Shown here piece after piece: positions 20,638 to 30,730 of a stretch of 64,000 nucleotides of DNA. Numbering within the stretch: position 1 is the first letter of the stretch; the number at the start of each line of letters is the position of its first letter. Both the position numbers and the translations under genes were made by a program. This DNA comes from Isoetes taiwanensis (lineage: Eukaryota; Streptophyta; Lycopodiopsida; Isoetales; Isoetaceae): positions 1,060,968 through 1,124,967 of the forward strand of contig JAJEKV010000111.1 of assembly GCA_021234155.1 (NCBI GenBank). The letters are read 5' to 3'. The notes below the pieces were generated by a model, which worked only from the letters and a program-made list of their open reading frames with translations, searched no databases and had not been told where the DNA came from.

Positions 20638-21730
20638 GGTTGCAGGCTACTTGAACACCAGAATCCACTCAATTCTTCAACTCAGGGTAAGAATATTGAA
20701 ATCCTACAAATCCCTTCCTTCTGAAGTTACGCGTCCTGAGAAAAGGGTACACAATTTCTATTCAATACACAGCAAATGAAGGAATTTCAACGAAAGTACT
20801 GATCTAGTTCAGAATTAGACCTACAAAGAAATTAATACTAAATTGGGCAATTTCCTGTACAAGAGACGCTTGGTGATCTGGGTAGTGCAAGCCGGTCGCC
20901 GGAACCACAGATCGGCCAGACCGTGTAAGGAATGGGGACATGGCCCAAAAATAAAAACCAGAAAAAGGATTTTGGGCCCTTTAGAAAAGTGGGTTTATAA
21001 TACTAGGGATGCATCTAGGTTAAATCAACGTGTTTTATACACATCAACATTGTTCCATGGGTCCTAACCTCTTCCTACCTTAATATGCTTTTGTGCACTC
21101 TAAGAAGGGAAAGATGCAGGGGATGGCAAATAAACTGGCAAGCCTGGAGGGCCGAGCCAGTTTATTCCATCACCTGCAAGAGGGGGATGCTTATCCCCTT
21201 TAACCGGCATGCCAACGAACTCTCACAAAACCAAGCCTGATGCTCAGCCAAAGTAAGATCCAGAGTTGGTTTATCAAGCTCCACATCAAGTTTATCATCA
21301 TCTGGAGCAGGCTTATCAACTGCAAAGGTAATCCAAGCTTAATCCAAGCCTGCATTATCAAGAACAGCCGGGTTCCGTGAAATAAGAGACCAGATCCAAC
21401 GGTGGAGGACGCTTAAATCCCAAAGCCTACCAGTTAAGGATGCATAGGGTGAGGAGGAGAAGGATCATCTTTTTATATCCCATGAACTAGTCTATAAGAT
21501 GTGTATAAGACCATTACTTTAATGGGGTATTTAAACCATTTCTAAAGATCAACCTTAAGCTTTAAGCCTACTGCACTATTGGGGTCTAGAAGCAATTAAG
21601 TTAGGCATAGAGCAAACTCATTCGCTCCTTTCTAAGATTACAAAATACTGAGGGACTACGGTAACTGAGGTCTAGCAGTTGAACAAATCATGAGGTGTTG
21701 TTTTCCCAATATGTAGCAAGATAACAGGGG
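20638..21730. other. VPS32 5' flank and spacer
   Basis: This holds the VPS32 upstream region (5' UTR and promoter on the minus strand). I cannot point to a convincing TATA box. No further gene is seen up to the repeat pair at 21731. Confidence 0.4.
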
Positions 21731-21932
21731 GTTCCAGGGGGATTTAATATGGATGTAAAATGACAATTCTTGAAACCATAGACCATATCCTCAAAATAAT
21801 TGAATGGGTTGTTATAAAAAAAACATAAATTAAAGATAAAAAATAATTACGTTAGCTCACTAGTTATACTGGTCAAAGTAGTCTTATTAAGACATAGAAT
21901 TATTTTGATGGAGGTTCGAGCCCCCGTAATTC
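21731..21932 (+). repeat. tRNA-derived SINE-like repeat, copy 1
   Basis: 21852-21923 contains TTAGCTCACTAGTTATACTG (A-box-like) and, 60 bases on, GGTTCGAGCCC (21913-21923), which fits the pol III B-box consensus. The 5' part (21731-21907) is repeated at 22200-22377. This suggests a tRNA-derived short retroelement rather than a working tRNA: the acceptor stem and a normal anticodon arm are not visible. Confidence 0.55.
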
Positions 21933-22199
21933 ATATTCTAAAACCTTAGGCGAAGCCATATAGAGGCTCGATATTCATCAAAACCTTAGGCAAAACTCGT
22001 ATTTCATATTTCAAAATCATAGGTGCCCTCAATCATAAATGACTATAAGCGAAACGAGAGGTGCCTAGAGGCTCCAACATATGGTCTAGACCGTAGGATC
22101 GACAGATCCGACGACTGTAGTAGTCCAAGGTGCACTCGTTTAGAATATGTACAAGATAGCATGGGGTTCCAAGGGGATTTAATATGGATGTAAAACAGG

Positions 22200-22379
22200 G
22201 TTCCAGGGGGATTTAATATGGATGTAAAATGACAATTCTTGAAACCATAGACCATATATTCAAAACAATTGAATGGGTTATTATAAAAAAAACATAGATT
22301 AAAGATAAAAAATAATTATGTTAGCTCACTAGTTATACTGATCAAAGTAGTCTTATTAAGACATTGAGTTATTTTGGTA
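22200..22379 (+). repeat. SINE-like repeat, copy 2, truncated before the B box
   Basis: It matches 21731-21907 closely (offset about 469) but stops at the junction with the LINE at 22380, so the GGTTCGAGCC box is missing. A further 30-base partial copy precedes it at 22165-22195. Confidence 0.55.
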
Positions 22380-23388
22380 GAATCTGCAACTTGATATCTT
22401 CCTTTTGTTGATCTTGGGCTAAATCAAACTGGACTCTCAGATCTTGGAGATGAGCTGTTTCTTGTTTGTGAATTTCTTTGCCCCAAACCTTGAGCCAATT
22501 CTTTATTCTTTTGGAGACTTTAACCCACCAGTCCATCCAATCTGTTTGGCTTCTAGGCTTAACTTCTTGAGAAATAACCTGCTCAAGATTAGTCATAAAA
22601 TCACCCCGATCAAGAAGATTAGCATTTAACTTAAAATAAGAATTACTCTTTCTCTGGACATTATTACCACTCATGCTGATGAGCTGGGGGAAGTGATCCG
22701 AGATGGTGTAGTTAGCAAGATTAGTAACTCTAGAGCTATTATTCCAAAGGGGCTCACTAAGATAGAATCTATCATGGAGACAGCACACTGGTTGATCTCT
22801 GTGGTCATTCCAGCTGTAAGAATTAGGCACCACCCTAGCTAAAGAAAGATTATGGGATGATAAAAGGTTGCTCCAATTTAAAAATTCGTCATCATTCAAA
22901 GCCCTGAAGTTGACATTTTTCATATAGTTGTGTGTGACCATATTAAAATCTCCAGCTATAATACAATCATCATAAGGAATGTTACTCAAACTACTGTTAA
23001 TAATATTCCAAAGATGGGCCCTATTAGAAGGTTGATGGTAAGCATACACATTGGTAAAAGCAAGCCTGAGGTTCCCAGCTTTTCCATGAATAATCTGCCA
23101 TCTTCTGCTGTTACCATGAACCATCTGAATGTCTTCAAGATTTAATCTGTTATGCCAAGCTATGGTAATGCCTACAGAAGTGTTGTTAGCTTTGAGGGAC
23201 CAATGTTGGAAGTTGGCAGGCAGAACCTCCCTGATAATATTATGAATATTCTCATCATGAATTTTATGCTCTTGGAAGAAGATAAAATCAAGATTCATAG
23301 AGTTGAGACAAAGCTTTAATCTACCTCTTTTATAGCTTGAGTTGATCCCTTGGATATTCCAAGTAATGCCTTTAAGATCTATATCCAT
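22369..23388 (-). mobile_element. LINE ORF2 endonuclease domain (3'-truncated)
   Basis: The minus-strand frame of 339 aa begins MDIDLKGITWNIQGINSS and has the apurinic-type LINE endonuclease signature: FFQEHKI (catalytic Glu), TNVYAYHQPS, IIAGDFNM (catalytic Asp and Asn) and a late ISDHFPQLIS (SDH). It runs out at 22369 against the SINE-like repeat before any reverse transcriptase, so ORF2 is cut on its 3' side. The N-terminal frame is open for over 300 codons, indicating a relatively recent copy. Confidence 0.85.
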
Positions 23389-23689
23389 TGGATGGAGGTT
23401 GGATCTTTCTTGGGGATCTTCTTGGAGGTCCCAAAAGGTTGTTTTTCACAAGTTTCTTCCCCTTTTTCTTCTTGTTGTTGATCACAGACCATTCCAATTC
23501 TTCAAAGAGATCCGACTTCTTAATAATTTGAGAGTCGAGATCATCCTCAAAGTCTTCCTATCTAATATCTTCATCAATGCCAATGTTGTCATTCAAAATG
23601 CCCAAATCCAGGGTAGTAATACTCATGTTGATGGGGTTGACTTTAATAACTATTTTAGAACGGAATTGAAAAACAATACTTCCTTTTGA

Positions 23690-24936
23690 GGCAGACCTTT
23701 TGGAGTAAGTGAAGACCAAATTGTTGGTGCTGCACTCTGCTGTCCTCTTATCAATAATTTCCTCCAGGTGCTTGACCTTGGTCTCCATACTTATTTACCT
23801 TGCTGCTACTCAAAATTCCTGTAAATAGGCTTCTCCTTACTACTATTATTCTCATTAGGCAGCATAGAGGGAGTTTTAGCCATAGGATACTTCGAATAAG
23901 AGATATTAAGCTCAATAATTCCACGGTGCGGAATTCTGCAAGGGATTATATCATCCCAGGAGGAAAAAATTCTCTTCTAGATGCACACAGAGGGAAGATT
24001 GGTCTGAGGGATGGAAACTTGAATAACTTCCCCCGGGCTGCCAGCTATAGCCCTGAGGTGAGAAGCGGTCCAACATCCCATGGGAAGATTAGTACTGGAG
24101 ATCCAAGTTGCAGTAGCAATGGAGGAGTAATCCTCTGGGGTGTAAGAAGGATCCCATTTCATGATATAGATAGAGTGCCTCAATATAAAGAGGATTTTCT
24201 TAGTTAAAATGAGGGGAACACTTCTATCTTCCCTACGGATAATCTGGAAAGTTTTATTGTCCAGCTTAAGGATAGAGAGAATAGGAACCAGCTGGATTTT
24301 AGTGATCCAATGCTTGACCACACTGAGCGAGGGGCACTTCTGAGGGAAATGGATAAGAATGCCATGATTAGAGTTTCTAAGAATGGCCGAATTATCAACA
24401 ATGGCACTCAGATCCAAGATACCCGTACTTTCTTCATTCCTAATTTTAATATTATCATCAGGGCAAACGGAATTGGAAACATTATCATTAGAGCACAAAG
24501 AATTGAAAAAAGCACTTTTATAAGAATTACCATTTATTTCGTCGTACTTGTTCATGATCGGAACAGAAAATTCTAGCACCTGTTTCAAAACTTTCGTTTT
24601 GTTTTTATCCATATTCCTTTCTTTAATATTGATGCAGTTCTGGCAATCGCAATTTCCGCAATCAGTAGGATGGAAGTACCCGTTGCTGTCAGCGATTTTG
24701 CATTTGTTAGAAGCCTCTAGCGGGAACTGGTAAGTCTTGTAATCCATTTCCACCTCCTTAAGAGTTTTCATGGCAAAAAGGGGAAGTCTGCTTTTGAAAC
24801 TTTTCCGAAAATTTTCGATGACATGATTATCAGCTTCCTCCCAAATTTTGACAAGCCGAAAAGAGACTTTAGATTTCCAGCCAAGATCTTCGAGTTCTTC
24901 AGCTAATGTTCTGGCAGCTTGCAACATATCCATCAT
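23690..24936 (-). mobile_element. LINE ORF1 with DUF4283-like domain and Cys cluster
   Basis: 23977-24936 encodes about 319 aa in the usual position of LINE ORF1. It has an HPTDCGNCDCQNC Cys cluster, and later FQIIRREDRS...KWDPSY...ATATWISSTNLP-CW, matching the plant DUF4283 (LINE ORF1 RNA-binding) pattern. The frame breaks near 23977; 23400-23976 has further coding-like remains. It lies upstream of the endonuclease ORF as expected. Confidence 0.75.
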
Positions 24937-24951
24937 CGATCTCCTAAATAT

Positions 24952-25380
24952 TTAGTTTTTTAGACTGCAACAGTCGTCCTTAGAGTGCCCTGCTTTTACT
25001 CTGATTAATTGGTAAAGAAGGATGTCCATTTCCTGAATTTTTTGAAGCATCTTCCAAACCAAATCCCTATCGTTGGCCTTTTCTTCCATATATTGATTTT
25101 CGAGTCTCTGCATTTCCAATTTACAGACCAAGATTTGCCCTTCTTTCTGAACTCCCATGCAATTCACGGTTGCTTCCTGCTGTTCTCTGATAATATCAAA
25201 CGCAGCCTTCAACTCCTTCATTTTGATCCACGTTGGATCTTTCTTATTATCAAGAACAAAGATTTGATCCCAACTTTGAATAACCAGAAGGGGGTCAGTG
25301 TCTTTATACTCAAATGCTTCTCTTCTAGAAGAGGAGGAGCCCCCAACCGAAGTTTTGCTTGTGGTTCCCTTGGATTTCAT
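24952..25380 (-). mobile_element. Extra LINE ORF upstream of ORF1 (Ser-rich then coiled coil)
   Basis: An ATG at 25380 opens 142 codons: a Ser/Thr-rich start (MKSKGTTSKTSVGGSSSSRR), then a Lys/Glu/Gln/Met-rich helical part with coiled-coil character. Its stop at 24952 is only 15 bases before the ORF1 ATG at 24936, so the two ORFs look like a bicistronic unit. The frame is also open further upstream to 26031 but that sequence looks noncoding (5' UTR). I do not recognise the protein. Confidence 0.55.
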
Positions 25381-26260
25381 GGTGCAGAGGCGAGAACGGA
25401 GATCGACAAAGAAGACAAAGAACTGAGAGAAGAAAGGACGGATCTGGAGAACCAAAAGATCGCAAACAGAAATTAAGAATGGCGACAAAGGGAGCCGAAC
25501 CTTTTTAACTGAAAAGAAAAAAAGAGAAAATAAAAAAAGCCAGGAAGAAAGATAGAGAAAAGATGTACCCCTGCGTAGATCTGACAGAGGCCGTATCCGG
25601 AAGGGCCACCCAGAATCTAACAGGAGCATTGGGGTCAAATCAAACATACGAAAAAATTGCAAGGGAGACAACAGACGGTTAAAAGAGGAGGAAAAAGGAG
25701 CACCAAAACCAAGGAGGGATGGAGGAAGCAAGATTCTGTTAATTCGCCATCCCAAACCTCCAAACCACAATTCCCAAATCCGAGACTGCTGGCTGAAGAT
25801 CAACGAATGAGGCCCATAGTAGATAGATTCCACCCCAAAGTATGTCGGAACTTCGAGAAGGAAAAGATTTCTGTCAAATCTGTTGCCGACAGTGAGAAAT
25901 GGCTGGGAATTGTGCGCTGTCACCCTGAGGGAGCCAATTCTGTCGAAGCAGAGGATGCTAAGAAAATACTTGTTAAAAAACTCTAGATCTAACTTGCAAA
26001 AACCTATTCTAGAATGGGATTCAGCAGCCAAGTTGATGAGATTCTCAGTAGCTTAGATTGTGTAATCACATATCCCAGCCCTTAGAGAATAGCTTCGAGC
26101 AAAGCCTCATCCATCAGGATTAGCTGGTGCACAATCCTCAAGGCACTGGAGGTAGGCGCTCCCGATTACTATTCGTCCCTCTTGTCGCCTCCTTTTTTCT
26201 ATGAATGCCAATAGTATTTATAGAGCACGTGTTGTATTTCTTGTTAGTTTGTACTCCCAA
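25381..26260 (-). mobile_element. Probable LINE 5' UTR and flank
   Basis: This is upstream sequence of the minus-strand LINE. It is GA-rich in the plus sense, open in several frames, and without a domain I recognise. The 5' boundary of the element is not resolved. Confidence 0.35.
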
Positions 26261-26271
26261 CCTATGGTTTT

Positions 26272-26395
26272 GGCATGCACCGTGCATGTATTATGCATGC
26301 ACATAATGCATGCACACGGTGCATGCATATTATGCATGCACACAGTGCATGCACGCAATGCATGCACTTTGCAATAGTGCATGCATGCATGCATA
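26272..26395. repeat. TGCATGCA palindromic microsatellite-like array
   Basis: TGCATGCA recurs about every 20 bases with AC-G or ATTA spacers between copies. It is self-complementary and alternates purine and pyrimidine. It encodes spurious Cys/His/Ala peptides on the minus strand that I do not annotate. Confidence 0.8.
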
Positions 26396-27060
26396 TTGAG
26401 TCCCTATAGTACTTAATACCATGCAAGGCACATTGTTTACTTTCTTTTGCGGCCATATATATATTTTCACATTAGCTTTGTTTATATGAGAGCTAGAATT
26501 CACAAATCCCCAGTTCATACAGATATAGCTTATTATGCTCGAGTAGCAAGATGTGATGTTGTCATAGCAGCAAGGTCTAATACTATGTTCATGAGAATCT
26601 CATTCTTTTTGCTTGTATTTTAGTCCTTCAAAGAAGAACAGAAGGATATATCTCTCAAAGCATAATTCGCAAGCCTCTCCGTCATGTGCAATTGAAGTAA
26701 GTTTTGCCAAGTTCTATGATTGCATAGTTGTGATTTGCGTGTTGGGCAAGGGTTATTCCACATGAGATCAAAGTTGTAAGTTGTAATAAGCTAACTTCCT
26801 GCCAATGGAAAAACTTACTTATAGGATGTTTTGAAATATAATTTCAATTTGTATCCTGAATACATAATAATATTATTATGCATATTGGCATACATTTTAT
26901 TATTATTTACACATTTGTTTGTCAATTTGTAATGTAAGCGTAAGGTTCAGGATTATATTGCTTTCCTTTATTTGTTCGTTTTATTACTTGCTACATGGTT
27001 GCCTTCGACTCTAAACATATTTCAATGGTCTAGGAGGCCATGGTATATTTCTAAGGTATT
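26396..27060. other. Unassigned AT-rich spacer
   Basis: No supported feature is seen between the palindromic array and the LINE fragment. Confidence 0.4.
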
Positions 27061-27898
27061 TGAGACTGCAAGGCAACCGAGCCTACCAAAGAAGAAGGTG
27101 TGCTCGACTAGGGATATTTACACTTCGTTGTAGACACATGGATGGTTGTCAATAAGAACAAGACAAAGGTAATGGTCATTGGATCTCGCGTATCAGTTGA
27201 GATGGTTTTAGATGGGGATGTTCTAGAGCAGGTTAAACAGTACAAATACCTTGACACTAAGTTGACTAATAATCATTGGAGCGCTGGAATAGCCAAACAG
27301 GTTTCTCGAGTCTTGAGAGCGTTATATCATGCTTATAATATATGGAGGCAGACACATATTTGTCAATGGGCACTTCATAAGTTGATGTTTAAAGTCATGA
27401 TACAAACAGTGATGTTGTACGGTTGCCCGGCTTGGGGTCAGGATTGGCACAGGCAAGGTGGAAAGAGATTGAACAGGTACAAAGAAGGTTTCTCTTAGAA
27501 GATTTAGGATCTAAGTTCTAAACATTTTACAAGATGTTGCTCGCTGAAATGGATATGTATCCACTGGAGGTAGAAACTTTAATCCAAACTCTCTCATATT
27601 TCTTGCGTATGAGCAATATGGATGATCGACGGTTGCCTACTCAAGCTTTTTGTAAATCATGTGAACAATTTCATGATGGATGGTACAAGCAACTTGGCTG
27701 ATGGGCAGACTAATGGGAGATTCAGATAGATGATCTTCTAGTTACTAAGATTGGGATATGCGGTTTAGGGACTGAAAAAGCACTTCAGATGTGGCCAACA
27801 TGTGAACTAGGGGTGAAGCGAGACTTTTATCGGGTGTGTATAAATGCTATGGTGATGTATGAAGAGTAACCATACTAGAACCCAGTAAAAAAAAAAAA
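27061..27898 (+). mobile_element. LINE reverse-transcriptase C-terminal fragment
   Basis: 27142-27498 contains NKTKVMVIGS, then VKQYKYLDTKL, then MLYGCPAWG, the order of the post-catalytic RT region of non-LTR elements. Beyond the stop at 27498 the similarity continues in shifted frames (VQRRFLLEDLG, then LLAEMDMYPLEVE) to about 27870, ending at an A-run (27886-27898). The same VQKRFLLGEFG...PLEVL block occurs on the minus strand near 40430-40520, so the two are related families. Confidence 0.7.
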
Positions 27899-28800
27899 AG
27901 ATAGCTCATTGCTCAGTTATGACTTAGTTCTCATAGATTGGAGATTGAGGTTGGACGTGAAGAAGGGGATCCTAAAGAATTACGTTTTTGTCTTTGTTGC
28001 AAAGAGGTGCAGGTGGAAGAAGAAGAAGAAGAGATTTTAACGTCACGCTTTTGATCATAGCAAAAATAGTCATAGCACTGCCGCTCAATCTTTTTCGACT
28101 TTTTTGGATAAGCCTTCTTGTGTCGTATCTTTATGATTACTGGAAGTCCAGGAAGGAGCTATTTCAGCTCTATCAGATAGCAGGAGAGTTAGAGGCATAA
28201 GGTTTCGCCTAAAAAACACTTTTTCATGTTGTATTGTTTCGTCCATGGTCCTGAGGGAGTCAATCCAATTCAAATCAATGTTATTATTTCCTTTCGTCCT
28301 TTTCTAGATTTATGAAGGCATTGTACATATATATATCATGGTTGCTTGCTCAAAATTATGCCATATTGTATGAGCTAATACTTAAAAGAATTATGGCTGA
28401 GAATGCCTAGTTTTTTGTTTATTTTGCAAGGAAGTTAAGCACATTGACATTAGATGGTGATTGAAAGATAATTTTACCAAACAATGCAATTCCAAGATGC
28501 ATGAGTCTGAAACATCTACGAGATTCTTGAAAGTGAAAGAGCAAACTTGCCTTAAAACATTATTGCTGTCCATACTAAAAGTGGGTCAGAAATCGCTAAA
28601 CCAACCAAAGAAGTCTATATAGTCTATAGATCCACCTCTAGTTGCTGCTCCTGCCACAAAATTTTCTTGAAGTACAGATGTTCCAAAGGTAACACCACTT
28701 CAATTAATACCCTCACTCTCTCTCTCAAGGAAATCAAAGGAAAGAAAAGGATAGTGATGAGCTTGAAATGCTATTAAAAATTTCCAAAATGACAATTATA
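27899..28800. other. Unassigned spacer
   Basis: No domain or RNA is recognised. A weak plus frame at 27988-28200 with a hydrophobic stretch has no family I know and is probably chance. Confidence 0.35.
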
Positions 28801-29890
28801 ACTTTGTTAAGAATAGCATGCAGATTGAGTCTAATGATTTGGTGTTGTCTTGGGCTAGATAAAGTTTCTAGTGTCTTCACATGTGAAGTTAGCAATAAAT
28901 CTAGCAGTTTGTCGTAGGTACTATTAAATAGTGGCTCATGAAAATGTGTGGCCTAGAAGTTACATCAGTTGAAATTGTGAATAAAGTTCATGTCAACACA
29001 AAAGGAATCACAATAGCTACAAGATTTTAGTTACATTTGAGAATAAAACTAACAATTTTAACATTTCCGACTTATTGCTTGGAAGAAAATTGATGTGTAT
29101 TATAGATGCAAAAAATGTGTGGTCCTAAGTATTTTGCCATCTTCAATGGTGCCAAAACAGCTATGATTTACAACAAGGATGTTGTAAATTTTCTTGAAGA
29201 AGACTTGGTAGTTGCATAAGCTATTGGAATCTATAATTTAGGAATATGGTAGTGCCACTGATCTTCGAGGACCCAGTGGTATTTGAGAGTCTGAAAAAGG
29301 CATTTTTATGATTGATTGTGGTATCTTCAAAAATTGCAAGTTGCTTCTGCAGTGGAAGTTCTAAGAGATGCCAGATAAAACTATAGACAAGATTGGTAGA
29401 ATGCATCATGATATTACTTCAAATGATGCTGAATATGAGGGTTGCTTGCTGGTATTGCTCAGCCAAAGGCTGTAGGAATCAATTGACATTGTGCGTGCAG
29501 GCAAATCACAGATGGGGACCTGGCTAGAACAAGAGAAACTCAACAACCAAGTCATGATCTAACTTTCTCACTTTACCCACTGGAACATCAACCACATTCC
29601 AAGAGAACAAAACCAAGAGATTGGCACTTTGTGAAGGTTGATCTTGATGGACTATCTTGCAGAAGGTGGATAACTTAGAGGAGATTTGGAAGATGAAGAT
29701 CTCACAGCTACACCCTATTTTCGCCATTAATAGAACCAGAACCTATATCAAGGAAGTTTCTATCACAAAAAATGGTATTCCAAGATCCTTCTATGTGGGA
29801 GATTTGTTTAACGAGGCAAATAGAGAACGAATTCAGAAAATTATTCCTTTTCATGAATGGTCTGATGTGTTTGCTTGGATTATATGAGTT
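28800..29890 (+). mobile_element. Ty3/gypsy polyprotein remnants (RNase H and neighbouring pieces)
   Basis: Broken plus frames read as gypsy fragments. AEYEG...LLVLLSQ near 29425-29475 resembles the RNase H AEYEALIAGL block. Near 29570-29620 THWNINHIPREQN matches the HIPREQN block that ends gypsy RNase H. 29657-29887 reads VGDLFNEANRERIQKIIPF...DVFAW, similar to the segment preceding gypsy RT. Their order is not canonical, implying rearrangement. Many stops. No LTR recognised. Confidence 0.55.
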
Positions 29891-30730
29891 GATGGGACTA
29901 TAGGAGTTGATAGGAACTACAAATCCTATTGTTTCCTAATTTAGAAAATACAGTTTAATGAAAGGTTTAAGAATGTTATTCTTGCAATGAAAGGGCTAGG
30001 AGAAGGGTGTAGATGAAGAATCTTCCATTGCTTAACTTATTAGATCCTTGGAGCTTCAAAGATAAAAGTAGGCCAATCACATTTGAGTGGGGTCCTTGCA
30101 AGTTTTGGAACATACCCTCAAGATACCAGAAGGTTAATAAAAGTTGATTGGCCTGCTTTTTGAACAGCAGCTTCTAGGGACCTGGGTTTTCTACATTGTA
30201 AGTGCTTACCATATAATATATCACGTCCTTGTGAAGGATGGCAGGGCAGAAATTACATATCGAGGTAAGCATGGTAGGCAAATCCAGATTCAAAAACTTC
30301 ATATCCAAACGATGCCATTTTGCATATATGAGGTGCCCAGAAATGCAGCTACTGGAGCTGATCGAACGAACGGAACGGCAACTAGATTCAAATCTCCTAA
30401 GATACGATTTTTGGTGATTCAATATTCAAACCAATTTCATGTCTGCTTCTCTAACAGCCGTTCACCAGCAGTGGTTCAGATGCATGAACTACGAATATTC
30501 CGAAGGTTCTCATTTTACAAATTCTTGGTTCATTGTGTCTATATTCTTGAATCCAGTATCTGTTATCTGTTTTTGCACAAGGTAATTACATTTGATTTCA
30601 ATTATCATTTGTTCTGAGTATGGAAGCTTTTGGTAAAAAATTTGTCAGAACTCGGTTACATTTTCGTACCATATATAGAATCAGGAACCTTGAATATGGA
30701 CAATCTGTCCAATGGGAAGAATGTTCGGTC
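29891..30730. other. YchF gene 3' flank
   Basis: This is the sequence downstream of the minus-strand YchF gene. A plus ORF at 30144-30617 has no recognisable domain and I do not call it a gene. No clear terminator or repeat is seen. Confidence 0.4.

Noticed and set aside
21852-21932. A functional tRNA gene
   Set aside because: The B box is good, but the acceptor stem, anticodon loop and normal spacing are not visible; a SINE-type relic is more likely.
26262-26518. Minus ORFs rich in Cys, His and Ala near 26262-26518
   Set aside because: They come from the TGCATGCA array; no start context or domain supports a gene.
30144-30617. 157-codon plus ORF downstream of the YchF gene
   Set aside because: No domain is recognised; composition and position suggest chance opening in a 3' flank.
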